Part shown: in pieces, positions 36,639 through 45,097 of the stretch | Layout: every line of letters starts with the position of its first letter | Position numbering within the stretch: position 1 is the first letter of the stretch | DNA from: Methanomassiliicoccales archaeon | GTDB lineage: Archaea > Thermoplasmatota > Thermoplasmata > Methanomassiliicoccales > JACIVX01 | DNA length: 64,000 bases | Assembly (NCBI GenBank): GCA_014361295.1 | Contig: JACIVX010000001.1 | Span: forward strand, 1,710,359-1,774,358 | Direction of reading: 5' to 3' | Position numbers and translations under genes: made by a program | Notes under the pieces: model-generated | Seen by the model: only the letters and a program-made list of their open reading frames with translations | Database searches by the model: none | Told to the model about the DNA's origin: nothing

Positions 36639-36677
36639 ATGTTCACCTGTAGCAATCCTCCCTCAATGTGGAATCAC

Positions 36678-36721
36678 TATTTTAACAATATTATTTGATC
36701 GTTCTGACAAAAAACGATCAA
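36678..36721 (-). promoter_or_regulatory. his operon promoter with perfect 9-bp inverted repeat
   Basis: On the minus strand a TATA-like TTAAAATA lies at 36678-36685, about 40 bases before the hisG ATG, giving a leader near 18 bases. Just upstream, TTGATCGTT (36695-36703) and AACGATCAA (36713-36721) form a perfect inverted repeat with a 9-base spacer, an 18-base centre-to-centre distance. The T-run needed for a terminator is missing, so a dimeric regulator binding next to the TATA box is the better reading. This is inference. Confidence 0.5.
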
Positions 36722-36822
36722 GGAAAATAACGGCCGAAAAGAATTTCATTTTGACTGGCAATGTTTTTTGTTATTCATTGATTGCATCGGTCAAATTGTC
36801 ATCGAATTCCTGGCTCTCGATC

Positions 36823-37632
36823 TTATTTGGTAGTATGTTCTTCTTGGTCTTTTAGCATTCTTTCAAAATCCTGATGATTCTTAGATATTGAGATAAGCTC
36901 CAGAATTTGCTCGATTCCCCTCAGCGCAGCGATCCCTTTTGGAGTGATGAAATAGACATGTGTTTTTCTGTTTATGTCAATATATCCGCCGTTTCTCAGG
37001 AGCTTCATATGAAACTGCAAGTGTCCAGTTCTCAGACCGAGTTGACGGCTCACTTCAGAAAATGTCCTTTCACTGGTTGAAAGAAGTTCCAGAATCCTGA
37101 TTCGCCACGCATTTGAAAGGGGACTCAAAATCATTTCAACCTGCTCGGGGGAAAAACCTGATGGAGCGCGAATCACTTTATTCTCGTTCCCCTTTGTATC
37201 GGCACCCACGCGCGTTTTAAAAACATTGAATATCGCGATATAGCATTTAATTTGGTGCAGGAAGTCGAGAGCAAACTTCGAACACTGTGGGTCGAGGCAG
37301 GGCGAAGATGACCCCAAAATCATTGCTTCTATTTCTTCAATTAATGCGAGCGCTGCATCGATTTTGTCACTCTGGAAGAGTCTGATTGTTTCGTTAACGA
37401 CCTTTTCAATCTTGCTAATACATTCACTCTTCCTTGAACAATTTGATGAAATATCGAAGCGACACATTTCAGTCTTCAACAATTTTTGACTTTCATCGCT
37501 GAAAATCTGTTGGATTTGTCGGATGAAAGTACTCTTAAAATCATCATATCGAATGTGGAGAAGTGTTTCACTGAGCGTTTCGATTTCCTTTCTCAATGAA
37601 TTCAATTCTCTCAATATCTGTTCGCTTTCCAT
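36823..37632 (-). CDS. ArsR-type winged-helix regulator with Cys-rich N-terminal domain
   Basis: A 269-residue protein. Residues about 160-250 form an ArsR-like winged helix: LSNAWRIRILELLSTSERTFSEVSRQLG, then LQFHMKLLRNGGYIDI and a wing. The N-terminal 155 residues are helical, with Cys in EMCRFD, SNCSRKSEC and later SPCLDPQCSKF, which could hold metal or respond to redox state. No named family is recognised for that part. It is divergent from the PPOX flavoprotein gene across 68 bases containing a palindrome, so that gene and itself are the likely targets. Its 3' end faces the his promoter region. Confidence 0.8.
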   Translation of the reverse strand: MESEQILRELNSLRKEIETLSETLLHIRYDDFKSTFIRQIQQIFSDESQKLLKTEMCRFDISSNCSRKSECISKIEKVVNETIRLFQSDKIDAALALIEEIEAMILGSSSPCLDPQCSKFALDFLHQIKCYIAIFNVFKTRVGADTKGNENKVIRAPSGFSPEQVEMILSPLSNAWRIRILELLSTSERTFSEVSRQLGLRTGHLQFHMKLLRNGGYIDINRKTHVYFITPKGIAALRGIEQILELISISKNHQDFERMLKDQEEHTTK

Positions 37633-37641
37633 TGGTATAAA

Positions 37642-37669
37642 ATTGTATTAATTCATAATACTTATATAT
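37642..37669. promoter_or_regulatory. Palindrome and TATA box between the ArsR-type regulator and PPOX gene
   Basis: GTATTA (37645-37650) and TAATAC (37656-37661) form a perfect inverted repeat with a 5-base spacer; the left arm is part of ATTGTATTA, the same 9-mer as at 3311. TTATATATT at about 37662-37670 is a TATA box for the rightward gene, some 35 bases before its ATG. A regulator bound here would overlap both divergent promoters. Binding by the neighbouring regulator is inferred. Confidence 0.5.
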
Positions 37670-37700
37670 TTCGAAAGACACTCTCCTCTTAGGTGGAAAA

Positions 37701-38111
37701 ATGGCGAAAATTCCGGATGAAGTGATGAAGATCATTAATGATCCAAATGCGACGAAAATTCTGGGGACAAAGGATCCGAAAGGATCGGTCCATGTAATCC
37801 ATGTAGGAAGTCTCGTTGCGCCAGCGCCCGATACGCTCGCCGTCGGAGCGGTACTCATGCAGAGGACCAGCAACAATCTGCAAGCGATGAAAGAGAAGAA
37901 TGAGACAGCTTCGATACTTCTCGTCAGCGGTATGAAATCATACGAAATCAAAGCCAAGGTGAAAGATTTCCAAACATCTGGGCAATTGGTCAATACGATG
38001 AATGAGCGACTTGCAAAGATGAATCTTAAGGCAAGAGGCGTCTGGACTTTCGAACCCATCGAAATCTGGAATCAAAGTGCTTCTCAAGAGGCTGGGAAGC
38101 GCATCGTCTAA
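37701..38111 (+). CDS. Pyridoxamine 5'-phosphate oxidase (PPOX)-like flavin-binding protein
   Basis: A 136-residue split-barrel protein of the PNPOx-like family: an N-terminal MKIINDPNATKILGTKDPKG strand, VIHVGSLVAPAPDTLAVGAV, TSNNLQAMKEKNETASILLVSG, and a YEIKAKVKDFQTSG strand. Such proteins bind FMN, F420 or heme and act as small reductases; the cofactor is not predictable here. TTAGGTGG lies some eight bases before the ATG at 37701. It has its own divergent promoter and palindrome and a hairpin terminator, so it is probably a single-gene unit controlled by the ArsR-type regulator next door. Confidence 0.8.
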   Translation: MAKIPDEVMKIINDPNATKILGTKDPKGSVHVIHVGSLVAPAPDTLAVGAVLMQRTSNNLQAMKEKNETASILLVSGMKSYEIKAKVKDFQTSGQLVNTMNERLAKMNLKARGVWTFEPIEIWNQSASQEAGKRIV

Positions 38112-38139
38112 GCGCTTCCCTCCGCTCCCCCTTTTTTTT
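38094..38139 (+). terminator. Hairpin terminator overlapping the PPOX stop codon
   Basis: GGGAAGCGC (38094-38102) and GCGCTTCCC (38112-38120) form a perfect 9-bp stem whose 9-base loop contains the TAA stop (38109-38111). Eight T follow at 38132-38139, and another T-rich run by 38150. The layout is like a bacterial intrinsic terminator. Confidence 0.6.
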
Positions 38140-38241
38140 AATTATTTTTTTGTATCAATTTGTACACGAGAAGCTTCAAAAGCGATGCTTTTCATCCTGC
38201 AGCTAGAATCTGTTTATTGATACAAGTTATCGGTCAATCGT

Positions 38242-38976
38242 TTAATTGAACGCGAATTCGATTTTTGAAATTGCTTTTTCCGAGAAATCTGTCTTAATGA
38301 GCTGCGGCAGTCTGCCCTTGAGCGCCACCTTACCTTCTACAATGACCATCGTCCCTTCGACCCCCTCTATCGAGCAAACTTTGTCTAGTGCCGCTCGCAC
38401 AACTTCCTCATCATCTGATTTAATGAGATTACCAAGAAGTGTCGCACATGCATCTGCAAGGGCTACATCTTCCGCAACAACTGTGGCGGCGTCAGAAATG
38501 CCAAATGAAATCGAATGTCCTATCTTTCCTGAGGATGTGCAGATGCCAAAGATTCCTTCTCTCGGTTCGCATCTGAATCCGATCTTTCTTTTGTAGTGAT
38601 CGCCTGCGTAGATTCCGATTTCTACAGGCACTTTCAGTTTCATTGCAATGTCGCCACCGTTGTCGACGATAGCGTGGTCTGCACCTTCAGCCATCATGGC
38701 CCTAACAGCTTCTTCTGCGATAATGCCGGCAACCGCGGCCATAGGTCCCACGCCAGCCTTTCTCGAAACTTCGCACATTCTCCTCACAATTGGAGGAGCA
38801 AACGAAGGCGGCTCGTATGGTTCGAGCGTCACAAGGAAAAAGGGGTCGGAGAGCGCGAAGCGGATGATCTCTTCTCTCGATCTAAAGATCGAGGCCTCTG
38901 CCGCAGGAATGAAACGTTCTTCTGCAATGATGTTGACGGCCGTCTCTCCTATTTCAAAATGTTTCTTTGTCACCAT
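38242..38976 (-). CDS. UPF0280 family protein (ApbE-like fold)
   Basis: A 244-residue UPF0280 protein. Typical stretches are MVTKKHFEIGETAVNIIAE at the start, GVGPMAAVAGIIAEEAV, HAIVDNGGDIAMKL, GICTSSGKIGHSISFG and ATVVAEDVALADACATLLGN. The fold is related to the FAD:protein FMN transferase ApbE. Members are common in methanogens and sit near the homocysteine genes, as here; a role in that pathway has been proposed, but the activity is unclear. The ATG at 38976 overlaps the upstream stop (ATGGTGA); the longer frame to 39063 is the shadow of the ferredoxin gene. It is the last gene of the aromatic/homocysteine run. Confidence 0.88.
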   Translation of the reverse strand: MVTKKHFEIGETAVNIIAEERFIPAAEASIFRSREEIIRFALSDPFFLVTLEPYEPPSFAPPIVRRMCEVSRKAGVGPMAAVAGIIAEEAVRAMMAEGADHAIVDNGGDIAMKLKVPVEIGIYAGDHYKRKIGFRCEPREGIFGICTSSGKIGHSISFGISDAATVVAEDVALADACATLLGNLIKSDDEEVVRAALDKVCSIEGVEGTMVIVEGKVALKGRLPQLIKTDFSEKAISKIEFAFN

Positions 38977-39377
38977 ATCCGCAATTTCATTGCTCTCGGT
39001 GGGCAGGTATCGATGCAAAGGCCACATGCGATGCATCGATCTCCTTTGAAAAGCACTTTCCATGTCTGCTTGTCCATCTCAAATGCGTCGGCTGGACAAA
39101 TCGAGAGGCAAGCACCGCAATCAGTGCAACGATCTTCATCCCTGTTCACGTATTCGTTCAGTTCCCTAACCTCAACACCCGCATCTTTCAAAAAGGAAAT
39201 TCCTTTGTTCATCTGCGAGGGTTTCCCCTCAACTTCAATTAGAAGCCTTCCACCTCTTTCGCTGACCTCGGCGCGCAAAATATTGACCAGGAGGTCGTAT
39301 TCCTTGATCATCTTGTACGTGAGCGGCTCATTAACGATCGCGGGTGTGAAGCTCAGGAGGTATTTTTTCTTCACCAT
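38970..39377 (-). CDS. NIL-domain ferredoxin of homocysteine synthesis
   Basis: A 135-residue protein. Residues about 5-75 are a NIL domain (LSFTPAIVNEPLTYKMIKEY ... GGRLLIEVEG). Residues about 80-135 are a two-cluster ferredoxin with CTDCGACLSICP and CIACGLCIDTCP, each fit for a [4Fe-4S] cluster. The same pair of proteins (DUF39 plus NIL-ferredoxin, MA1821/MA1822 in Methanosarcina) builds homocysteine from aspartate semialdehyde and sulfide; the ferredoxin supplies electrons. The ATG at 39377 has GGAGGT six bases upstream, and the DUF39 stop overlaps its leader, so the two are coupled. Confidence 0.9.
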   Translation of the reverse strand: MVKKKYLLSFTPAIVNEPLTYKMIKEYDLLVNILRAEVSERGGRLLIEVEGKPSQMNKGISFLKDAGVEVRELNEYVNRDEDRCTDCGACLSICPADAFEMDKQTWKVLFKGDRCIACGLCIDTCPPRAMKLRIW

Positions 39378-39379
39378 GA

Positions 39380-40543
39380 TCACACCTCCTCTTTCGATCT
39401 GATGTCGAGCGGTTTGAACGATCGCTCCTCTGGCAATGGCTGAACTGGTCTAGAAATCAGGAATTCCCCTTCTTCAATCATCTTCTTCAGCTTCTCTGCG
39501 ATAACCCTTGCTTTATAGTAACTTGAAAGGGATGAGGTTTTCACCTTCTTTCCGAAGAGCTCGATCGACCCGCTTCTCAATTCTGCATAACTGACCTCTT
39601 TCAGTGGCTTTCTGTTCCTTGATTGAAGTGAATAATCAAGCACAGGCGCAAAGAGATCCTTGTCGCTGAGGGATGCAAATTTCATGACTTCCTGGTCCAA
39701 GATAGGAATCGGTACACCGATGCCAACAGCAAGCGAAACGCCGTAACGGTGGAAATAAAGTGCCCTGATGAACTCTGTTGACATCTCTTTCATATCACCA
39801 ATGACGGCAAGTGTCCTTCCAGGTCGCAACGGCACGCCATTTTTCGTCGGAACCGTGGTGTTGTATTGTGTGCCTTCCCATGCAACGAATCCTTTTGCCC
39901 CGCCAATGAAAATCCTTGTGCCTATTCCAATCGTTCTGCAGAGCGGATCTTTAAGCAATGGAGAGAGCTGCCCAGCGCTGCTAAACGTTGCATTGCCATA
40001 GTTCGGTAGGAGCTTCCCCATATACGTGAAAAGAGTAGTATCTGATGAATTCGTCGCGACTGCGTAGTTCTGATACGCGTTCCTCGGGTTATAGAGATAC
40101 GCCTGGTTGATCGTTTTCAGGGAGATGTACGTTTCAATGCTACGCCTAGGATAGCAATCCGTTCCGTAAGCAGTTGCCCTGAGATGAACGGGTTTCCCTG
40201 CAATTAATTCCTCGATGACATGCGCGCCGCCGTAATCCAGATCTCCGTTTTCCTTGAGTTCAGTAGCCCCAATGTAAGCATCGACGGCGGCGAGTCCTGT
40301 GTAAGCGGGAACGCCATTGAGCCACACTCTCTGCATTTTTATCGGAGGCTCTGCGTGACCGAAGTTGAGAAAAGCACCTGATGAGCACATGGCGCCGAAA
40401 GTGCCTGTCGTGACTACATCAATTTCTTTCGTCGCACTTTCTAGCCCCTGGCTTTCGACAACCTTAATGACCTCTTCTGCGGTCATTACCACGACGTCGC
40501 CCTTTTTGATTTTTTCATTAATTTCCTCGTAGGTTCTTTTCAT
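39380..40543 (-). CDS. L-aspartate semialdehyde sulfurtransferase (DUF39, homocysteine synthesis)
   Basis: A 387-residue DUF39 protein. Two conserved Cys stand out: Cys53 in TFGAMCSSGAFLNFGHA and Cys130 in YGTDCYPRRS, matching the conserved Cys pair of the Methanosarcina enzyme. Other blocks are EEINEKIKKGDVVVMTAEE, the RIFIGGAKGFVAWEGTQ motif and ALYFHRYGVSLAVGIGVPIP. Unlike some longer homologs it has no C-terminal CBS pair. It adds sulfide to aspartate semialdehyde and reduces the product to homocysteine with the NIL-ferredoxin. GGTGA lies four bases before the ATG at 40543; an ATG at 40585 is less likely. The gene follows asd, the source of its substrate. Confidence 0.9.
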   Translation of the reverse strand: MKRTYEEINEKIKKGDVVVMTAEEVIKVVESQGLESATKEIDVVTTGTFGAMCSSGAFLNFGHAEPPIKMQRVWLNGVPAYTGLAAVDAYIGATELKENGDLDYGGAHVIEELIAGKPVHLRATAYGTDCYPRRSIETYISLKTINQAYLYNPRNAYQNYAVATNSSDTTLFTYMGKLLPNYGNATFSSAGQLSPLLKDPLCRTIGIGTRIFIGGAKGFVAWEGTQYNTTVPTKNGVPLRPGRTLAVIGDMKEMSTEFIRALYFHRYGVSLAVGIGVPIPILDQEVMKFASLSDKDLFAPVLDYSLQSRNRKPLKEVSYAELRSGSIELFGKKVKTSSLSSYYKARVIAEKLKKMIEEGEFLISRPVQPLPEERSFKPLDIRSKEEV

Positions 40544-40615
40544 CCAATCACCGCTAGGTCGATGAAGGTAAAATGATGGTAACAATTGTTAAGATTTATA
40601 CCTTTGCATATGTCC

Positions 40616-41680
40616 TCAGAAAAGCATTTTCTTCGCATACGCGAGCTCGGCATTTGAGACTGATCCGCCTGCACCACCCCTGATGGTATTATGTGAAAGG
40701 ATGAACATCTTGTAATAATTATTCTTTTTTCGAATTCTTCCAACCGTTACAACCATTCCTCTTGCTCTTCGAGGCTCTCCCGCATAAACGTCCATCAATG
40801 GCTGAGGTCTGTCCATTTCGGATCTTACAATAATAGGAACACGCGGAACTGTCGGAAGGTTAAGTCGCTGCGCCTCACTCGTAAACCTTTCGAGGGCGCT
40901 TCTGAATTCTTCCGGTGTTGGGTCCGTTTTCAACCTGAGTGTCACTGATTCCAGGTGGCCATCGATAACTGGCACTCTCGCGCAATTCGCGAGGACCTCA
41001 AAATCAGCGAATTTGACGCCTCGATCTGTCAGTTTTCCGAGAAGTTTGAGGATTTCACTCTCCATTTTTTCTTCTTCATTCTTGATGAAAGGGATAATGT
41101 TCCCGAGGATGTCGAGTGAAGGAACTCCGGGGTATCCAGCGCCGGAAACCGCCTGGTAAGTGGAAACCACAACCAAATCTATGCCAAACGCATCTTCGAT
41201 CGCTTTGAGCGGAAGGGCAAGACCAGTCGTCGAACAATTCGGATTTGTCACGATGAAACCGCCATTCCTGTAGGTTTGCTGCTTTTCAATCAACGCAAGA
41301 TGATCTGGGTTGACTTCCGGAATTAGAAGAGGTACATCATCCCTCATTCTATGAGAAGCGGCATTGGAGAAGACGGCAACACCTCTCGAAGCGAGGGAAG
41401 CCTCGTACTCCTTTGCAATATCGCTCGGAAGCCCGCTGAATGCTAATCTCACGTCCTTTGCGATTTTGTCAACATCAATCTGCTCGACGATCATCTCGAG
41501 GGTTTCTTCTTTGAAAGTATAATCTTTTAGCTTTAACACCTCAGCAAGCCTTTTGCCCTCCGAGCGTTCCGATGCATAGAGCCCTTTGATTTCGAAAAAT
41601 GGATGGTCTTCTAAAAGCTGAACAAATCGCTGACCTATCATACCCGTCGCACCAAGCACGGCAACATCGATTTTGTCCAT
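40616..41680 (-). CDS. asd: Aspartate-semialdehyde dehydrogenase
   Basis: A 354-residue archaeal/fungal-type Asd: VAVLGATGMIGQRFVQLL dinucleotide fold, SNAASHRM, catalytic Cys in VTNPNCSTTGL, TYQAVSGAGYPG, the ANCARVPVIDGHLE block, and a C-terminal GGAGGSVSNAELAY. It reduces aspartyl phosphate to aspartate semialdehyde. In this run the product feeds ADH synthase at the front (aromatics) and the DUF39 enzyme directly behind (homocysteine). The gene begins one base after the tyrA stop. The 72-base gap before the DUF39 start is the largest inside the run. Confidence 0.95.
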   Translation of the reverse strand: MDKIDVAVLGATGMIGQRFVQLLEDHPFFEIKGLYASERSEGKRLAEVLKLKDYTFKEETLEMIVEQIDVDKIAKDVRLAFSGLPSDIAKEYEASLASRGVAVFSNAASHRMRDDVPLLIPEVNPDHLALIEKQQTYRNGGFIVTNPNCSTTGLALPLKAIEDAFGIDLVVVSTYQAVSGAGYPGVPSLDILGNIIPFIKNEEEKMESEILKLLGKLTDRGVKFADFEVLANCARVPVIDGHLESVTLRLKTDPTPEEFRSALERFTSEAQRLNLPTVPRVPIIVRSEMDRPQPLMDVYAGEPRRARGMVVTVGRIRKKNNYYKMFILSHNTIRGGAGGSVSNAELAYAKKMLF

Positions 41681-42757
41681 TCACTCCCCTCCCAAATACT
41701 TGCGTCCGTTTTCCATGATATTAAGGAATTCGCTTCGATCATCGTTCAATCCGGCTTTTTTAATTTCGTCGAGCGATTGAACGAGTTGATCAAGTGCCAT
41801 GACATTATATGGATTGAAGTGTTGGATTTCAAAATAGAGATGAGCATTTTCATTTGCGACGTCCCTGCTCGTGGCCAACTGTTTGCTGAAAGTTGTTGAT
41901 GCAGCATTCTTTAACATTTCCATGCTATATCCGCTTCTTGTAAGCGTGTTGATGAATGCGATATTGAGTGCATGACTCATGCCAAGCACATAGGCCATTA
42001 GCCGATCATGCTCATCAATCGGCATTCTGATAATTCTTGTAGTTGACCTTCCAATTAGATCAACGGCCGCTTCAACTGCCTCTTTTGAACCGCAATCGCA
42101 GACGATGATATTCTTATCCCAGATTGAATTCGTGTTGGGTCCAAACATCGGATGCACGCTGCAGATGGCGTATCCCCTCTTGGCCGCGTCTTTGAGTGAA
42201 TTGATGATTGGAGTTTTAATCGAGGAGATGTCAAAGATGACCCCCTTTGGTTCCTTAGCGATAATTTCCTTTAAGCAATTCTCAATCGTTGAGATCGGTG
42301 TTGCGATGATAACGAAATCCATATTACATACGACATCATCGATTCTCTCAACAAAGGGAAACAACTCGCTCCTGATCTTATCGTGAATGATAACGCGATG
42401 TCCCTTCGCGGCAAGATATCTACAAAGCCAGTTTCCCATTTTTCCTGCACCGCCAATCACGAGCACGTTCGAGGATTTCTCGCTCTTGATCATTCTATAC
42501 TGTGCCTCGATCGTTTCGTCGATGAGAATGGACGATAGATTTCGTGCTGAATTTTCGCTGATACCAATCTTCGAAGCCCAGTTAATATATCTCGAAATGA
42601 CTTTTTCTTCGATTTCTTTATTTCGCAAAGGCATTGCATTTTCGAGCTTAATGCGCCCAATCTCCTTTCCTATTTCGATTCTCTCGGTTATGAGTTTCAT
42701 AATACCATTATCAATCTCCTCGATCCGCTGTCGAAGTTGTTCAAGTCGGTCAGTCAA
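41681..42757 (-). CDS. tyrA: Chorismate mutase / prephenate dehydrogenase fusion (TyrA)
   Basis: A 358-residue fusion. Residues about 1-90 are an AroQ-type chorismate mutase (RLEQLRQRIEEIDNGIMKLI, ERIEIGKEIGRIK). From about residue 105 a Rossmann domain follows (VLVIGGAGKMGNWLCRYLAAKGH, ATPISTIENCL, ISSIKTPI) and SVHPMFGPN, with the helical dimerisation domain to the end (VLGMSHALNIAFIN). It turns chorismate into 4-hydroxyphenylpyruvate through prephenate. The likely start is a TTG at 42757 behind GGTGG, overlapping the aroC stop by eight bases; a GTG at 42769 is an alternative, and the open frame beyond is an aroC shadow. Confidence 0.92.
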   Translation of the reverse strand: MTDRLEQLRQRIEEIDNGIMKLITERIEIGKEIGRIKLENAMPLRNKEIEEKVISRYINWASKIGISENSARNLSSILIDETIEAQYRMIKSEKSSNVLVIGGAGKMGNWLCRYLAAKGHRVIIHDKIRSELFPFVERIDDVVCNMDFVIIATPISTIENCLKEIIAKEPKGVIFDISSIKTPIINSLKDAAKRGYAICSVHPMFGPNTNSIWDKNIIVCDCGSKEAVEAAVDLIGRSTTRIIRMPIDEHDRLMAYVLGMSHALNIAFINTLTRSGYSMEMLKNAASTTFSKQLATSRDVANENAHLYFEIQHFNPYNVMALDQLVQSLDEIKKAGLNDDRSEFLNIMENGRKYLGGE

Positions 42758-43826
42758 TGAAACCACCACGCATGCACAGATCCGCAAGGACGATCGCTGT
42801 CGCCGCTTCGACGACGACAACCGCCCTCGGCACAATGCAGGGGTCATGTCTTCCCTCGATCTTCAGGGTTGCTGGTTCGAGCCTCTCGATGTTGATGCTC
42901 CTCTGCTCTTTTCTGATCGAAGCTGTCGGCTTGAATGCCACTCTGAACACAAGCGGCATTCCTATCGATAACCCTCCTAGAACGCCACCAGCATTGTTCG
43001 ACAGGGTTGAGATCCTGCCCTTTTCGATGACGTAGGGATCGTTATGCTCCGAACCTCTCATCGTTGCCGCTCTGAAGCCAGCTCCGAACTCGATGCCTTT
43101 GACGGCTGGGATTGCGAATATCATCTTCGCTAGTTCGCCTTCTAGAGTATCGAAGAACGGTTCGCCGACGCCGACTGGAAGACCAACGACAACGCACTTT
43201 ACGATACCGCCTATGCTATCTCCATCTTCCTTTGCATTCAGAATCTCTTTTTTCATCAAGTTGGCAAGACCGCTATTGGCAGCTTTGACAGAATTCCTTA
43301 GTCGTTCGTTGAGAATATCGTCAAAGGAATGTTCATCGTTATCGCTAACCTTTCCAATCGATTGCGTGTATGCCGCGATCCTCACCTCGATCTGCCTAAG
43401 CAATTCCTTCGCAATGGCACCAGCCGCGACAATTGCAGCCGTCATCCGGCCCGAAAATTGGCCTCCGCCCCGAAGATCATGAAATTTTCCGTATTTCATC
43501 AGGGCAGGGTAATCAGCATGCCCTGGTCTTGGTATTCTTCTGAAGATTTCGTATTTCGAGCTGTCGACGTCCTTGTTGATTAGAGTCAGAGTGATGGGGG
43601 CACCTGTTGTGATTCCATTGATAACACCAGAAAGGATTTGGACACGATCGTCTTCCATCCTTGCGGTTCCGACTTCAACGTCAGGTTTTCGCAGATCAAG
43701 CTCCTTCTGGATCATCTCTTCATCGATATTCAGGCCCGGCGGACAACCATCAACCACGCATCCGATGCAGGGCCCGTGACTTGTCCCGAAAAGGGTGAGC
43801 CTGAAGGCGGTGCCGATCGTGTTCAT
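42750..43826 (-). CDS. aroC: Chorismate synthase
   Basis: A 358-residue enzyme with all three family signatures: FGTSHGPCIGCVVDGCPPG near the N-terminus, RPGHADYPALMKYG, DLRGGGQFSGRMTAAIVAAGA in the middle, and late RGSEHNDPY and SNNAGGVLGGLSIGMPL. It uses reduced FMN to eliminate phosphate from EPSP, giving chorismate. It overlaps aroA by four bases at its start and tyrA at its end. A separate flavin reductase would be needed; none is in the run. Confidence 0.97.
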   Translation of the reverse strand: MNTIGTAFRLTLFGTSHGPCIGCVVDGCPPGLNIDEEMIQKELDLRKPDVEVGTARMEDDRVQILSGVINGITTGAPITLTLINKDVDSSKYEIFRRIPRPGHADYPALMKYGKFHDLRGGGQFSGRMTAAIVAAGAIAKELLRQIEVRIAAYTQSIGKVSDNDEHSFDDILNERLRNSVKAANSGLANLMKKEILNAKEDGDSIGGIVKCVVVGLPVGVGEPFFDTLEGELAKMIFAIPAVKGIEFGAGFRAATMRGSEHNDPYVIEKGRISTLSNNAGGVLGGLSIGMPLVFRVAFKPTASIRKEQRSINIERLEPATLKIEGRHDPCIVPRAVVVVEAATAIVLADLCMRGGFID

Positions 43827-45097
43827 TCGATCAACTCCATTGAAGCGCCAAGGGCACGCATGTCATTCAGGAACGATGGATACGAGATCTCGTAGCACTT
43901 TCCCTCCGTGATGATCGTTTCACCTTCTGCAACGAGGCCCGCTACGGCCGCTGCCATGAGAATCCTGTGGTCGCTGTGAGAATCGACAATCGTGCCACGC
44001 AATTTGCTCGGTCCTCGGATCAAACAGCCGTCCTTCTTCTCTTCGATATGCGCGCCCATCGATTTGAGGAAACTTGCGGTCGTGCTGATCCTGTCGCTTT
44101 CCTTCAGACGGACGTGTTCTGCGTTGTAAAGCTTTGTTTCTCCTTTTGCAACAGCCGCAAGCACAGAGACGATTGGGAACAGATCTGGCGAATTGGACAT
44201 GTCGATATCAGTTCCTTCAAGTTCGCCAGCCGAAACGGTGATCTTCGAAGGATACCGTTCCACATGCGCTCCAAATTGCTCAAGAATTTCTAGGATGAAC
44301 TTATCCCCTTGGCGATCTTCAAGATCAAGGCCTGTGATTGATACCTTACCAGCCAACGCTCCCGCAACAAGCGGAAAAGCAGCGGAGGAATAATCGCCAG
44401 GTATCGTGTAATCACAGGGTCTGTATTCTTGGTTACCAGGAACGTGGAAGCCCTCTTGCGATTCAAAACATTCAGCGCCGAACCTTTTCATCATCTCGAT
44501 CGTAATTTCTACATACGGTCTGGACTTTAGGGGCGTCGTCAAGATGATATCCGTATCGACTTCTTTCAGCGGCGAAGAGATCAGCAGAGATGAAATGAAT
44601 TGCGAACTCACGTCACCCCTGATGTGAGCGACTTTTCCCTGATTTGGTCCTCTGATGACGAGAGGTGCTCGACCATCGCCTTTCGTGGAAACGCAGTAGA
44701 CTCCCATCTCTGTTAATGCATCAATCAATGGCTGCATTGGTCTGCGGCGGATTGATTCATCACCGGTCAGTATTGTGATGCATGGCAATAGCGACGCGAC
44801 GCCAGCGATGAGTCTAATCGTTGTTCCTGAATTCTCAACATCGATAACATCCTCAGGACATACGAATTCCCCGCCTTTCACCGTGCAGATGTCGCCTTCG
44901 ACCGTCACCTCGGCACCAAGCAACTGGATTGCGTGGAGCGTCGCGATTGTATCACCACTCAGCAGAACCCGTCTTAACGTTGATTTGCCATCGGCAAGCT
45001 GTGCAAGCACCATCGCTCTGTGCGTATAACTTTTTGAGGGCGAAGACGGGATTGTCCCGTCGATTCTTGATGGTCTAACAAGAAGTCTCATTGCCAA
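43823..45097 (-). CDS. aroA: 3-phosphoshikimate 1-carboxyvinyltransferase (EPSP synthase)
   Basis: A 424-residue EPSP synthase: SKSYTHRAMVLAQLADG near the N-terminus, ENSGTTIRLIAGVASL, GDESIRRRPMQPLIDAL (the RP-RPM phosphate-binding block), SSQFISSLLISSP, and late LKESDRISTTASFL with EKKDGCLIRG. The Ala/Thr/Pro positions around the NSGTT loop are of the ordinary class. It joins shikimate 3-phosphate to PEP. Overlaps with the shikimate kinase gene (ten bases) and aroC (four bases) show coupling. Confidence 0.97.
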   Translation of the reverse strand: MAMRLLVRPSRIDGTIPSSPSKSYTHRAMVLAQLADGKSTLRRVLLSGDTIATLHAIQLLGAEVTVEGDICTVKGGEFVCPEDVIDVENSGTTIRLIAGVASLLPCITILTGDESIRRRPMQPLIDALTEMGVYCVSTKGDGRAPLVIRGPNQGKVAHIRGDVSSQFISSLLISSPLKEVDTDIILTTPLKSRPYVEITIEMMKRFGAECFESQEGFHVPGNQEYRPCDYTIPGDYSSAAFPLVAGALAGKVSITGLDLEDRQGDKFILEILEQFGAHVERYPSKITVSAGELEGTDIDMSNSPDLFPIVSVLAAVAKGETKLYNAEHVRLKESDRISTTASFLKSMGAHIEEKKDGCLIRGPSKLRGTIVDSHSDHRILMAAAVAGLVAEGETIITEGKCYEISYPSFLNDMRALGASMELIE

